This document shows, in pieces, positions 18,269-26,753 of a stretch of 61,784 nt of DNA. Source of the stretch: Hyphomicrobiales bacterium (GTDB taxonomy: Bacteria; Pseudomonadota; Alphaproteobacteria; Rhizobiales; JAJFHC01); contig JAJFHC010000191.1 in the NCBI GenBank assembly GCA_021775835.1, forward strand, positions 1 to 61,784, written 5' to 3'. The number at the start of each line of letters is the position of its first letter. The first letter of the stretch is position 1. Both the position numbers and the translations under genes were made by a program. The notes under the pieces are model-generated. The model ran no database searches. It saw nothing but the letters and a program-made list of their open reading frames with translations, and had not been told where the DNA came from.

Positions 18269-19498
18269 ATGGATCTGGGGCAGTCGGAACGGGTGAAACC
18301 GCTTCTTGAACAAGTTCGCGCGATGGTTCGCGACGAGATCATCCCGGTTGAAGGCGAATACGAAGCAGCCCTTGGCGCCGGCGCGTCACGATTTACGCCC
18401 AATGCCCGGCAGACGGAAATCATGGAAGGCTTGAAGACGCGGGCACGCGAAAAAGGCCTTTGGAATTTTTGGCTCACGGATTCCGAGCGCGGCTTCGGCC
18501 TGACCACCGTGGAATACGCCCACCTCGCCGAGGAAATGGGACGTTCAAGCATCGCCGCGGAAGTGTTCAACTGCTCGGCACCCGATACCGGCAACATGGA
18601 GGTGCTGGAACGTTTCGGAAGCCAGGCCCACAAGGACCGGTGGCTGGGCGACTTGCTCGAAGGCCGGACCCGTTCGGCCTATCTGATGACCGAACCGGAT
18701 GTGGCGTCATCGGATGCTACGAACATATCGCTGGAAGCGCGCCGCGACGGCGATCACTATGTGCTCAACGGCGAAAAATGGTGGGCGTCGGGCGCCGGCG
18801 ATCCCCGATGTGCGATCTACATCGTCATGTGCCTGACAAATCCCGATACCGACAAACACAGCCGGCACAGCCAGATCTTCGTGCCATCGGACACGCCCGG
18901 CGTTGAGGTGCTTCGTCCGATGCAGGTGTTCGGCAATGACGATGCGCCCCACGGCCACATGCATATCCGGTTCACGGACGTGCGCGTGCCTGCCGACAAC
19001 CTGATCCTGGCCGAAGGCCGCGGTTTCGAAATCGCACAAGGGCGTCTTGGTCCAGGGCGCATCCACCATTGCATGCGGGCGATCGGCCAGGCGGAACGCG
19101 CCCTTGAGCTGATGTGCCGGCGTTCGCTGGCCCGTGAAGCTTTCGGCAAACCGATCGCCGAACTCGGCGCCAACTACGACATCATCGCGGAAAGCCGCAT
19201 GGAAATCGAAATGGCCAGGCTGCTGTGTCTGAAAGCCGCCTACATGATGGACACGACCAGCCGGCGCGAGGCGGCACCCTGGATATCCCAGATCAAGGTC
19301 GTAGCGCCCCGCATAGCGCTGAAAATTACCGATGAAGCGATACAGTTGCATGGCGCTATGGGCGTCAGCCAGGACGTCCCGCTGGCGCGCATGTATGCCA
19401 GTCTGCGCACCCTGAGGCTGGCGGACGGACCAGATGCTGTCCACCGACGGCAGGTTGCCCGTGCGGAATTGCGGCAGTACACCAACAAAGGCACCTGA
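18269..19498 (+). CDS. Acyl-CoA dehydrogenase family protein (ACAD10/11-like)
   Basis: An FAD-dependent dehydrogenase of 409 residues, close to the family norm. Recognisable parts are the acyl-CoA dehydrogenase middle-domain motif MTEPDVASSDATN, the FAD-binding stretch GPGRIHHCMRAIGQAERAL, and the C-terminal RLADGPDAVHRRQVAR. That ending is typical of the ACAD10/11-like branch, in which the aspartate of ADGPD is thought to serve as catalytic base in place of the usual glutamate. AAAAGGATG precedes the ATG at good spacing. The gene probably forms a two-gene operon with the upstream LtnD-like dehydrogenase and runs convergently into ureidoglycolate lyase with a 12-base gap. The substrate is not evident. 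Confidence 0.9.
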   Translation: MDLGQSERVKPLLEQVRAMVRDEIIPVEGEYEAALGAGASRFTPNARQTEIMEGLKTRAREKGLWNFWLTDSERGFGLTTVEYAHLAEEMGRSSIAAEVFNCSAPDTGNMEVLERFGSQAHKDRWLGDLLEGRTRSAYLMTEPDVASSDATNISLEARRDGDHYVLNGEKWWASGAGDPRCAIYIVMCLTNPDTDKHSRHSQIFVPSDTPGVEVLRPMQVFGNDDAPHGHMHIRFTDVRVPADNLILAEGRGFEIAQGRLGPGRIHHCMRAIGQAERALELMCRRSLAREAFGKPIAELGANYDIIAESRMEIEMARLLCLKAAYMMDTTSRREAAPWISQIKVVAPRIALKITDEAIQLHGAMGVSQDVPLARMYASLRTLRLADGPDAVHRRQVARAELRQYTNKGT

Positions 19499-19510
19499 TC
19501 CCAACCGGCC

Positions 19511-20014
19511 TCACGGTTCAACAACGATCTGTCCGGTAAACTCGCGTTCTTCCAGGTTGTCGCCTGGACCGCCGCGGTCGACGATCAGAAAGTCGCTGTC
19601 GGGTTCGAGCACCAGCAGCGGGTGATGCCAGACATTGCGGGCGTAACTCACACCTTGCTGACCGGTTGCTCTGAAAGCCCGCAGGCAGGACGGGTCCATG
19701 GGATCGGCATCCGGTTCGGCCACCACCGCCAGCCACGTGCGGTTTTGAAGCGGGTAGAATGCCTGTGTTCCAAGTGGATGGCGCTCCATCAGTTCAAGCC
19801 TGATCGGCAGGGGTCTCGGTTGACTGCGGAAAATGCTGACCTGCGGCCAGCCATCCTGGGACGATACGTCGATACGACAGAGATTGTTGTACCGTTCCGT
19901 CGTGCCCTGATTGATGGTGAAGTGTTCTGCACCGTCAGTCTCAATGACCTCGCCAAACGGCAAGAACGCGGTTTTGGTCAACGTCTCCACGGTCAAGTTT
20001 GTTGTCATCGTCAT
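19511..20014 (-). CDS. allA: Ureidoglycolate lyase (AllA-type)
   Basis: A cupin-fold enzyme of 167 residues that splits ureidoglycolate into glyoxylate and urea, the last step of one purine/allantoin degradation route. Family features are the N-terminal LTKTAFLPFGEVIE, the central HPLGTQAFYPL and the C-terminal YARNVWHHPLLVLEPDSDF; length matches AllA proteins. An AAGGA sequence precedes the ATG, and a second in-frame ATG two codons later is also possible. It lies six bases after the MarR-type regulator on the same strand, so the two are probably co-transcribed. No other allantoin pathway gene is visible; only the distant formamidase at 60388 also concerns small amide nitrogen compounds. Confidence 0.9.
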   Translation of the reverse strand: MTMTTNLTVETLTKTAFLPFGEVIETDGAEHFTINQGTTERYNNLCRIDVSSQDGWPQVSIFRSQPRPLPIRLELMERHPLGTQAFYPLQNRTWLAVVAEPDADPMDPSCLRAFRATGQQGVSYARNVWHHPLLVLEPDSDFLIVDRGGPGDNLEEREFTGQIVVEP

Positions 20015-20020
20015 TCGTCC

Positions 20021-20566
20021 TTACAGGGAAGCCGCTGTGCGCGCGGCCTGATCGTACTGACCTGAAATTGCCCGCAACATTGTGGACAGCTTGCTGATCT
20101 GTTCGCTGTCGAAACCCAGTTCTCTGACGGTCCGTTCAAGTACGGCTTCCCGAATTTCCCTGTAGATGAGGCACGCCTGCTCTCCGGTGGCGGAGATCTC
20201 CACTGTCTTTTCCTTGCCCATACGTCCGGAGACAATAAGGCCGCGTTTCTCGAGTTTCTTGAGGGCGTAATTCACGGTGTACGTGTCCTCGACATTAAGA
20301 ACCAGGCAGATATCGGCGAGTCTTTTTGGCCGCCCCCGGTGATTGACCGTGTGCAGTACCATGGTGTCGAGAGCCGACAATTCGGTAACTCCGGCTGCGG
20401 CCATTCCACGGACGATCCAGCGTTCAAAGGCATGGGAAGCCATAATCAGGCCAAACTCGAATTCGGAGAGTTCGGGCATGGCACCGCCGGCCAGGTGAGA
20501 CGAGGACACCAACGGTCCGACTTTACTCTGGCTCTTTTTGGCACTGGTGGATTTCGGTTGCGGCAT
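20021..20566 (-). CDS. MarR-family winged-helix transcriptional regulator (COG5631-like)
   Basis: A DNA-binding regulator of about 181 residues. After a basic tail (KSTSAKKSQSK) comes a MarR-like helical core and winged helix: SALDTMVLHTVNHRGRPKRL, then ADICLVLNVEDTYTVNYALK as recognition region, then KLEKRGLIVSGRMGKEKTVE as wing. It resembles the small predicted MarR-like group often found next to catabolic genes in alphaproteobacteria. I chose ATG at 20566; a GTG six codons upstream at 20584 is the alternative, and neither has a strong ribosome site. An inverted repeat just upstream (20594-20614) may be its own operator. The gene sits directly before allA and downstream of the Pot-type operon; its target cannot be told from sequence. 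Confidence 0.82.
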   Translation of the reverse strand: MPQPKSTSAKKSQSKVGPLVSSSHLAGGAMPELSEFEFGLIMASHAFERWIVRGMAAAGVTELSALDTMVLHTVNHRGRPKRLADICLVLNVEDTYTVNYALKKLEKRGLIVSGRMGKEKTVEISATGEQACLIYREIREAVLERTVRELGFDSEQISKLSTMLRAISGQYDQAARTAASL

Positions 20567-20593
20567 GAGATCAATCTTACACACACATTCATT

Positions 20594-20614
20594 TTGTCAA
20601 TAAATCATAGACAA
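20594..20614. promoter_or_regulatory. Inverted repeat upstream of the MarR-type gene, candidate autoregulatory operator
   Basis: TTGTC, 11 bases, GACAA form a symmetric pair in an AT-rich stretch immediately upstream of the regulator. On the minus strand the same bases include a TTGACA-like hexamer that could be a -35 element, so bound repressor would compete with polymerase. Five-base arms can arise by chance. Confidence 0.35.
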
Positions 20615-20843
20615 TTTCACGTCGGCAATTTTCCGGTGCCCGGATTTTGCCGGGTATAGTAAGGTGCATTCAACAAGATCGGCCTGTTGCTCAAGGGCTC
20701 ATTTAGAGGCTCTGTTCATAATGTTTGTTGTCGTGGTCGGCCGCATTTTCCACAAGATCGTCGCGCCCACAAAGGCCGCCGCCCTGAGGTGCATCGCATC
20801 GCTCGCCGTATATTACCGCCGACCCTGCCCCAACAAACACAAA

Positions 20844-22043
20844 TCAGTCGAGATACTCCACGGTCGTGTCCGTGATGAACCTGCGACGCCGGAGTTCCTC
20901 GAAGTAGCTTGGTATGTCAAAAAACTCCTCCGGTGCCCAGACACCGGGCCGTGAACCGGCCTTCAACATAAGCTGGGCGGAAATCGAGACATTCATCGAC
21001 GTCCCCGCATCCACATAGGCGTCATACATCGGATCCGGGCGGACGATCACCTGGCATTTCACCCGGGCGGGACGCCCTTCCCGCGTGCCGTGACCGACGG
21101 CAAAGTGAATTTCATGACCTTCCTGTTCCGGCATCCGGTCCGCGTTTTGCTCGATGTTCCGGTTGATCACCGCACTCAGAACATCGAGCGGGCGGACACT
21201 GACACCGTTCACGTCGACATGGGCATCCAGGTCGCCGAAACCCGCCTTGACCAGTCCGACCCAGGCCTCATGCTCGCGGTGAGGCAGATGGAGTTTCCAG
21301 GTGAACTCCTGGATGCCCTTCTCACGGATACCGTCGGCCAGAGGAACCGTCAGTTGTTCGGAATGCGGTGAATACATGAATTCAGTCCGGCCCCAGGGTT
21401 CCGGCAAATCCAGCACTTCGTGTCCTGTCATAGGCGCACATTCCGTGTGACGGCCGTCTAGGAACTGGGTGCTGGGATGGGCGTACTCGGCCAGAACCGT
21501 CGAAATGCTGTAGGGCGGCACGAGCACCGGGTTCTCAGGCCCCACAAGTTCCGCTGCCCAGTAGAGGTTGATACGCTCAATCCGGTCGAGTTCATCGGCC
21601 ACCGCGCGGCAGGTGACGTTCGACATGCCCGGATCGGCGCCCGTACTGATGACAGCCGTGACCCCGGCTGTACGAAAGCGTTCGTGCTCGGCCTTTTGCT
21701 TGACTGTGTAAATGCCGAGCCCACCAAGATCGACGTATGCGCAGCGTGCCTCGAAGGCCACCTCGAATATCTGCATCTGGAAGCCTGCCAGAGTAGGCAC
21801 CGCGTTGATGCAAAGATCGAATCCGTCTATGGCCGCTGCAAGCTGACCCTTGTCTGACGCGTCGAGTGGATGGGCCTCAAGGCGGTTATCCTTCAGATCG
21901 CCCATCAGTTTGTCCATTGCACCGGTCGACACGTCGCAAACTCTGATCCGGTCGATATCGACGATCGCCAGGTCCGAGACCAGGTCGCGCACGACGCCCG
22001 ATCCCATCAAACCGGCCCCGCCCAGGATTACAATGTCAGCCAT
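20844..22043 (-). CDS. Saccharopine dehydrogenase family oxidoreductase
   Basis: An NAD(P)-dependent enzyme of 399 residues. It starts MADIVILGGAGLMGSG, a Rossmann fold typical of the saccharopine dehydrogenase/LYS9-like family, continues with a DLGGLGIYTV segment and GADPGMSN (a conserved loop in this family), and ends in the family's C-terminal domain. The ATG at 22043 has GGAG nearby, whereas the longer frame upstream starts inside the preceding gene. It overlaps the aldehyde dehydrogenase stop by eight bases, so translation is probably coupled. Family members act on lysine-derived imino acids or on carboxy-polyamines. Given the neighbouring Pot-type importer and aldehyde dehydrogenase, oxidation of an imported amine or amino acid is likely, but the substrate is unknown. 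Confidence 0.85.
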   Translation of the reverse strand: MADIVILGGAGLMGSGVVRDLVSDLAIVDIDRIRVCDVSTGAMDKLMGDLKDNRLEAHPLDASDKGQLAAAIDGFDLCINAVPTLAGFQMQIFEVAFEARCAYVDLGGLGIYTVKQKAEHERFRTAGVTAVISTGADPGMSNVTCRAVADELDRIERINLYWAAELVGPENPVLVPPYSISTVLAEYAHPSTQFLDGRHTECAPMTGHEVLDLPEPWGRTEFMYSPHSEQLTVPLADGIREKGIQEFTWKLHLPHREHEAWVGLVKAGFGDLDAHVDVNGVSVRPLDVLSAVINRNIEQNADRMPEQEGHEIHFAVGHGTREGRPARVKCQVIVRPDPMYDAYVDAGTSMNVSISAQLMLKAGSRPGVWAPEEFFDIPSYFEELRRRRFITDTTVEYLD

Positions 22044-23589
22044 TTCCGTTCTCCGTTGCAGGCAACGCCGCCGGGCCGTCCAGTTTCCGCCCGCCGCTCT
22101 CATAGAACCAGTCGTCCGGATAGGGATACCACCACTCGTGAAGTATGGGGTTATGGTCGATCATGACCATCTTGGTCTGGCGGAAGGCATCAAGACCGAT
22201 CCGGCCCAGTTCCCGGCCAACGCCAGACATCTTCCAGCCGCCGAAGGGAAGCGCATCATTGTCGATCAGCGGATTGTTGACCCAGACCATGCCCGACTGA
22301 ATGCGCTCGACCGCTTCCATGGCCTCCGCCATGTCGGTGGTAAAGATACAGGCGCCAAGGCCAAACGGGCTGTCATTCGCCTTATCGACCGCTTCTTCAA
22401 AGCCTGCCACCTTGCAAATGCCTGCGATCGGCCCGAAACACTCCTCCCGCATGATGCTCATCTCAGGGGTGACGCCGGTCAGGATGGTCGGTTCATAGAA
22501 CCAGCCCGCATCCAGCCCATCTGGCCGTTTGCCGCCGCATTCGACCGTCGCCCCGGCCGAAACCGCCTGAGCAACCAGCCTTTCGACCTTGTCCCGCGCC
22601 GCCTCGCTGACCATGGGTCCGATCTCGGACTTCTCGAGGCCTGGTCCAATTCTCAGGTTTTTGGTGTGCGCGACAAAAGCATCGACAAAGTCATCATGGA
22701 CCGCCTCATGAACGAAGAACCGTTCTGCGGAGGTGCAGATCTGCCCGCTCAGATGAAAGGCGGCGGTCACGCTGCCCTGGGCCGCAATACCAAGAGGCGC
22801 GTGTTCCGTAATGATCATCGGGTCGGAGCCGCCGGCTTCAATGACACATGGCTTCAGTAACGCGGCACAGTCAGTGGCGACGGCCTTGCCTCCACCGACC
22901 GAACCCGTGAACACGACCGCATGGGTATCGCTTGAGCGGACCAGCGCCTGACCGGTCTCAACGCCGCCCGGCAGGCAGGAGACGAGCCCTGCGGGCAGGT
23001 GAGAAAAATTCTCCATGAACTTCAATGTCGAAAGGGTTGTCGGTTCCGCCGGCTTAACGATGCAGGCATTGCCCGCGGCAAGCGAGGCCGCAACCGTCCA
23101 GCACGCCAAAAGGATCGGGAAGTTGAACGGCACGATATGAACGGACACGCCGTAGGGCTCGACACGGCTGTATTGAAACGATCCGGTCTGCGTGGTTCCT
23201 GCGATTTTTCCGGCGTCGTCACGGGCCATTTCAGCAAAATAACGAAAGACCGCCCCGCAATTGGCGATCTCCCCGACAGACTCCGGATAGGGTTTGCCCA
23301 TCTCACGGGTCAGCAAAACGCTGCACGGACCCGGATCGGATTTCTCGATCGAGTCCGCAATGCGGTGCAGGTACCCTGCCCGCGTCTTTGCATCCAGGCG
23401 GGCCCAGGCCTTCTGGGCGGTGTTTGCTTCCCGGATGACGCTATCAACAGTCTGACTGTCGCAGAGGACACGTTTTCCAACAAAGCTCTGGTCTGCCGGA
23501 TTAGTGACGTCGACACATGGGCCGCCCGCCACGAGGCGATAACCAGGCGCCACGAAGCAACATGGTTCGTTGTGATCGTAACGGATCAT
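22036..23589 (-). CDS. Aldehyde dehydrogenase (NAD(P)-dependent)
   Basis: A full-length aldehyde dehydrogenase of 517 residues. The catalytic cysteine is C285 in SGQICTSAERF and the general-base glutamate is E251 in CVIEAGGSDP, 34 residues apart as in the superfamily. PFNFPI, FTGSVGGGKAV and the EECFGPI segment complete the usual signature. It would oxidise an aldehyde made from the imported substrate to the acid. The C-terminus carries an extra tail of about 35 residues rich in Tyr, Trp and Asp (EWWYPYPDDWFYES), unusual for the family. The gene is the eighth of a compact minus-strand operon and overlaps the next gene. Semialdehyde or aminoaldehyde substrates are the best guess. Confidence 0.93.
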   Translation of the reverse strand: MIRYDHNEPCCFVAPGYRLVAGGPCVDVTNPADQSFVGKRVLCDSQTVDSVIREANTAQKAWARLDAKTRAGYLHRIADSIEKSDPGPCSVLLTREMGKPYPESVGEIANCGAVFRYFAEMARDDAGKIAGTTQTGSFQYSRVEPYGVSVHIVPFNFPILLACWTVAASLAAGNACIVKPAEPTTLSTLKFMENFSHLPAGLVSCLPGGVETGQALVRSSDTHAVVFTGSVGGGKAVATDCAALLKPCVIEAGGSDPMIITEHAPLGIAAQGSVTAAFHLSGQICTSAERFFVHEAVHDDFVDAFVAHTKNLRIGPGLEKSEIGPMVSEAARDKVERLVAQAVSAGATVECGGKRPDGLDAGWFYEPTILTGVTPEMSIMREECFGPIAGICKVAGFEEAVDKANDSPFGLGACIFTTDMAEAMEAVERIQSGMVWVNNPLIDNDALPFGGWKMSGVGRELGRIGLDAFRQTKMVMIDHNPILHEWWYPYPDDWFYESGGRKLDGPAALPATENGNG

Positions 23590-23611
23590 GGGAAAACCTC
23601 GATTCCGGACA

Positions 23612-23986
23612 TCAGCGGATCATGTAGACCTTGCGGACGGTTTCATGCACCCGGCACGTACCCTTCCAGTCCTTGGGGAAAAACGCGGCCGTGTCCGGTT
23701 CTATCTCGATGACATCACCGGATTCGTGGGTGTAGGTGCAACGGCCTTCGAGAAAGTGACACATTTCATCAGCGGTCACATGGCAGTTCCAGTAGCCGGG
23801 TGTGCAGATCCAGATCCCGGATTCCGGGCTGCCATCCGGCCCCTTGTGGAGCAGGACGCCCGAGGTCCGGCTTTCCCCCTCGATCATGGTCGGGATGACG
23901 CCCCAATCGACCACATCCGTAATCTCGACCGGATTGCGCATCACGGGCGTCGCGGCATCAGCTTGGTTTTCACTTACAACACTCAT
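23612..23986 (-). CDS. Small cupin-domain protein (DUF861 / cupin_3 type), copy 1
   Basis: A single-domain cupin of 124 residues. Motifs are SGIWICTPGYWNCHVTADEM and CHFLEGRCTYTHESGD, then IEPDTAAFFPKDWKGTC and the terminal HETVRKVYMIR; this resembles the EutQ-like cupin_3 group. I start it at 23986, where AAGGAA lies upstream. It is a tandem paralogue of the next entry. Cupins of this kind bind a metal or a small acid, or act as isomerases, but no function is assigned to this subgroup that I can recognise. The gene is within the Pot-type operon, 22 bases before the aldehyde dehydrogenase. Confidence 0.82.
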   Translation of the reverse strand: MSVVSENQADAATPVMRNPVEITDVVDWGVIPTMIEGESRTSGVLLHKGPDGSPESGIWICTPGYWNCHVTADEMCHFLEGRCTYTHESGDVIEIEPDTAAFFPKDWKGTCRVHETVRKVYMIR

Positions 23987-23997
23987 GAGATTCCTTT

Positions 23998-24366
23998 TCA
24001 GCGAAACATGTAAACGCTGCGTATGGTTTCGTGGACAACCACAGTGCCCGACCATCCCTCCTGGAAATGCACGACAGTGCCCGGTGTTACCTCAATGACT
24101 TCGCCATTGTCGGCACTGTAGGACGCGCGGCCCGATACGAAGTGCACCAGTTCGTCACGCGGCAGTTCCAGGCGCCAACTGCCGGGTGTGCATTGCCACA
24201 CACCGGCTTCAGGCAGCCCGTCCTCCTCGCCTTTCCACAACAGCCTGCCGGTATTTGTCGACTGCCCGTCGATCGGCTCCAGATGACCGCCCCAGTCGAC
24301 CAGATCGTCGGACCAGGTGGAAGCTCCGGCGATATGCGGGGCTGACGCATTGAGGTTGGTCGGCAT
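23998..24366 (-). CDS. Small cupin-domain protein (DUF861 / cupin_3 type), copy 2
   Basis: A 122-residue cupin, similar over its whole length to the neighbour 11 bases downstream. The two share DDxVDWG near the start, W(K)GxxDGxPExG, the cupin box W-CTPG-W and a VHETIRSVYMFR ending. The residues HFVSGRASYSADNGE form the second cupin motif. The pair probably arose by tandem duplication and may work as a heterodimer. It begins two bases after the glycosyltransferase stop codon, so it is surely in the same transcript. Molecular function is unknown. Confidence 0.82.
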   Translation of the reverse strand: MPTNLNASAPHIAGASTWSDDLVDWGGHLEPIDGQSTNTGRLLWKGEEDGLPEAGVWQCTPGSWRLELPRDELVHFVSGRASYSADNGEVIEVTPGTVVHFQEGWSGTVVVHETIRSVYMFR

Positions 24367-24368
24367 GG

Positions 24369-25661
24369 TCAGGCGCCCAGCATGTCGTTTAGGATGCCGG
24401 CGGCTTTGGTCGGGCCGTGCTGCGACTGCATGTGGGCCGATGTCGCGGCGAGTTTGGCTTTCATCGCCTCGTCGGTCAGCATGGCGTTGATCTTGGTCGC
24501 CATGTCCTCGTCGTTCCAGTCATAACGGTCAAGCTTGAAACCATGGCCGGTCTCCTGGACTCTGGTGGCATTGTCATGTCCGTCCCAGACATAGGACATG
24601 ATGATTGCCGGTTTGCCGAAGTACAGGCATTCGGTGAAACTGTTGTTGCCACCGTGATGGATCACCGCGTCGACCTGGGGAATCACGGAGGGTTGCGGGT
24701 ACCAGCCGGCAATATGGACGTTGTCGGGGATATCGTCGTAGGACGCCTCGTAGTCGCCGACATTGACCAGGGCGCGGATTTCCATTTTCGAAACCGTCGC
24801 AATCACCCGTTTCAGCAGTTCGGTGTCACCTGCCCCCAGCGATCCGTAACTCACATAAAGCAGGGGTTTGTCGTTGTGGGCCTTGAACTGCGGGACCTCA
24901 TAGTCTTCGTCCTTGCGTACGCACCCTTCCAGATACTGAAACTGACCGGGATCCAGCGGTTTGGAGCGGTTGAATTTTACAGATTCAGGATAAAGCAGCA
25001 GATTCATGTGAGGCGAGGCTTCGAAGAATTCACCGATTGGATAGGGTGCTTCGTTGCACGATGCCAGGAACGCGTTGAAGTCGTCGTGGATCGGCTTGAT
25101 CACTTCGTGGAATCTCGCGCGGTAACTTGCGTGACAGGCAGTGTCGTTCTCGCCGCAACCAGACAGGTGGGGCGGGATGGCCGGATCCTCGATTTCGTTT
25201 TCCGAACACGAAATGATGCGGACCCAGGGCTTGCCGTTCTCGCCGGCGTACCGCTTGATGGCGGGGAACAGGATGACGTTGTCGACACAGATGACATCGG
25301 GCTTGATGGCGGCCAGCACGCCGGGCAGATCCTTTTCCGCCCATTTCGCGCTGTCGACGATAGCCTCCCAGCACTCCTTGACGTAATTGTCGATCTGATC
25401 GTACGGACTCTTGGCAAAATTGGGGATGTGGCCGTTGATGAAATCCTCCCAGAACTTTGCCATCTCTTCCGGCGGCATCGGCTCGGACAGGTTCACCGGA
25501 TGGCAATCGAAACCATAACCCTGATAGATCTCGACGAATCCCGGGTCTGAAAGAAACACGGCCTTGTGGCCCAGTTTTTCAACAGCCTGCGCAATGCCGA
25601 CCGAATTGAGTGCCGGACCGAACGCGGCCTCGGGGAAAAAAGCAATTGTCTTCTGGGTCAT
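24369..25661 (-). CDS. GT1-family (UGT/MGT-like) glycosyltransferase
   Basis: A GT-B-fold glycosyltransferase of 430 residues. The N-terminal half starts TIAFFPEAAFGPALNSVGIA, an acceptor-side Rossmann domain. The C-terminal half has the donor-binding UGT signature in modified form (AGWYPQPSVIPQVDAVIHHG, then GGNNSFTECLYFGKPAIIM), including the His-Gly-Gly that contacts the sugar nucleotide. Relatives glycosylate small hydrophobic molecules, macrolides or lipids. A ribosome site GAGGGAGGA precedes the ATG. It lies 21 bases after the ATPase gene of a Pot-type importer and 2 bases before a cupin gene, which is an odd place for a UGT; a role in conjugating or masking the imported compound is conceivable. 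No signal peptide is seen, so it should be cytoplasmic. Confidence 0.88.
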   Translation of the reverse strand: MTQKTIAFFPEAAFGPALNSVGIAQAVEKLGHKAVFLSDPGFVEIYQGYGFDCHPVNLSEPMPPEEMAKFWEDFINGHIPNFAKSPYDQIDNYVKECWEAIVDSAKWAEKDLPGVLAAIKPDVICVDNVILFPAIKRYAGENGKPWVRIISCSENEIEDPAIPPHLSGCGENDTACHASYRARFHEVIKPIHDDFNAFLASCNEAPYPIGEFFEASPHMNLLLYPESVKFNRSKPLDPGQFQYLEGCVRKDEDYEVPQFKAHNDKPLLYVSYGSLGAGDTELLKRVIATVSKMEIRALVNVGDYEASYDDIPDNVHIAGWYPQPSVIPQVDAVIHHGGNNSFTECLYFGKPAIIMSYVWDGHDNATRVQETGHGFKLDRYDWNDEDMATKINAMLTDEAMKAKLAATSAHMQSQHGPTKAAGILNDMLGA

Positions 25662-25682
25662 GATGTCCTCCCTCTTGAATAT

Positions 25683-26753
25683 CTAGTTTGTCAGTATGCG
25701 CCCGTGCTCGGGACGCCAATTGCACCAGACCGTCTGGCCGATGCTGAAGCTACGGCTCTTATCGTCGGCCGTCGAAATCCGGGCCAGTACGGCGTTTCTG
25801 CTGCCGGCCACACTCACGTGAATGTTGATGTCCTGGCCATGATAGGCGATGTCGCTGATCTCGCCACTGACCGCGTTTCGGCCTTCAAGCCTGTCCGGCG
25901 CCGACAACGAGATTCGTTCCGGCCGGACAGCAATGGCGCAGCTGGCACCGGTTTCGGCACCGCCCTCGCCGCGAAAGACATCACCGGCCTCAGTCTCAAC
26001 CCCATCGCCCGTTGCCCGGCCCTCGAAGAAATTCGACACGCCGATGAAATCAGCAACGAACCGCGACCCGGGTCGCTCGTAGAGTTCTTCCGGGGCGCCC
26101 AATTGCTCGATACGGCCATCCTTCATCAGCGCTATACGGTTGGCCATGACAAGGGCTTCTTCCTGGTCATGGGTGACAACAACGAAAGTGATCCCCAATT
26201 CGTGCTGCAGCTTCTTGAGTTCGAGTTGCATCTGTCCGCGCAGTTTCTTGTCAAGCGCGCCCAGGGGTTCGTCCAGCAACAGCACGCGGGGACGTTTGAC
26301 GAGCGCGCGCGCAAGGGCGACACGCTGGCGTTGACCTCCTGAGAGCTGATCGGGCTTGCGGGCCGCCAGGGCTTCGAGCTGGGTCATGGCGAGCATTTCA
26401 TCGACACGGCCTTCGATCTCCGTTTTCGTGCAGTTTTCCATCTCGAGCCCGTAGGCGATATTGTTGTAGACGGTCATGTGCGGAAACAGTGCGTAGGACT
26501 GAAACATCAGGTTCACGGGCCGGCGGTTTGGCCGCAAATGTGTGATGTCGCGACCATCCAGAAGCACGGTCCCTTCATCGAGTTCCTCGAATCCGGCAAT
26601 CATGCGCAACAGTGTGGTCTTGCCGCAGCCCGAAGGCCCCAGAAGCGCAAAAAACTCGCCTTCCCTCAGGTCGACCGACACATTGTCGACGGCTGTGACC
26701 GCGTCGAAACGTTTGGTGACAGCATCCAGGCCTATGACGGGTGTGGTACTCAT
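25683..26753 (-). CDS. potA: Spermidine/putrescine-type ABC transporter ATP-binding protein (PotA-like)
   Basis: The energising subunit of a polyamine-type ABC importer, 356 residues. It has Walker A GPSGCGKTT (39-47), signature LSGGQRQR, Walker B LLLDEPLGALD and the switch histidine in VVTHDQEEA. A C-terminal TOBE regulatory region follows, as in the PotA/CysA/FbpC class. Its start overlaps the stop of the upstream permease by four bases (ATGA), typical of coupled translation. Together with the two permeases and the binding protein it makes a complete importer. Homology puts the substrate among polyamines or similar cations, but opines and other amino-compounds are also carried by this family. 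Confidence 0.93.
   Translation of the reverse strand: MSTTPVIGLDAVTKRFDAVTAVDNVSVDLREGEFFALLGPSGCGKTTLLRMIAGFEELDEGTVLLDGRDITHLRPNRRPVNLMFQSYALFPHMTVYNNIAYGLEMENCTKTEIEGRVDEMLAMTQLEALAARKPDQLSGGQRQRVALARALVKRPRVLLLDEPLGALDKKLRGQMQLELKKLQHELGITFVVVTHDQEEALVMANRIALMKDGRIEQLGAPEELYERPGSRFVADFIGVSNFFEGRATGDGVETEAGDVFRGEGGAETGASCAIAVRPERISLSAPDRLEGRNAVSGEISDIAYHGQDINIHVSVAGSRNAVLARISTADDKSRSFSIGQTVWCNWRPEHGRILTN

Noticed and set aside
20664..20954. 96-codon plus-strand frame between the MarR-type and saccharopine-dehydrogenase-like genes
   Set aside because: It runs into the 3' end of the opposite gene, has no ribosome site and its composition is not protein-like.
24417..25550. 377-codon plus-strand frame opposite the glycosyltransferase
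   Set aside because: It is a shadow of the real minus-strand gene, which has clear GT1 motifs and a ribosome site.
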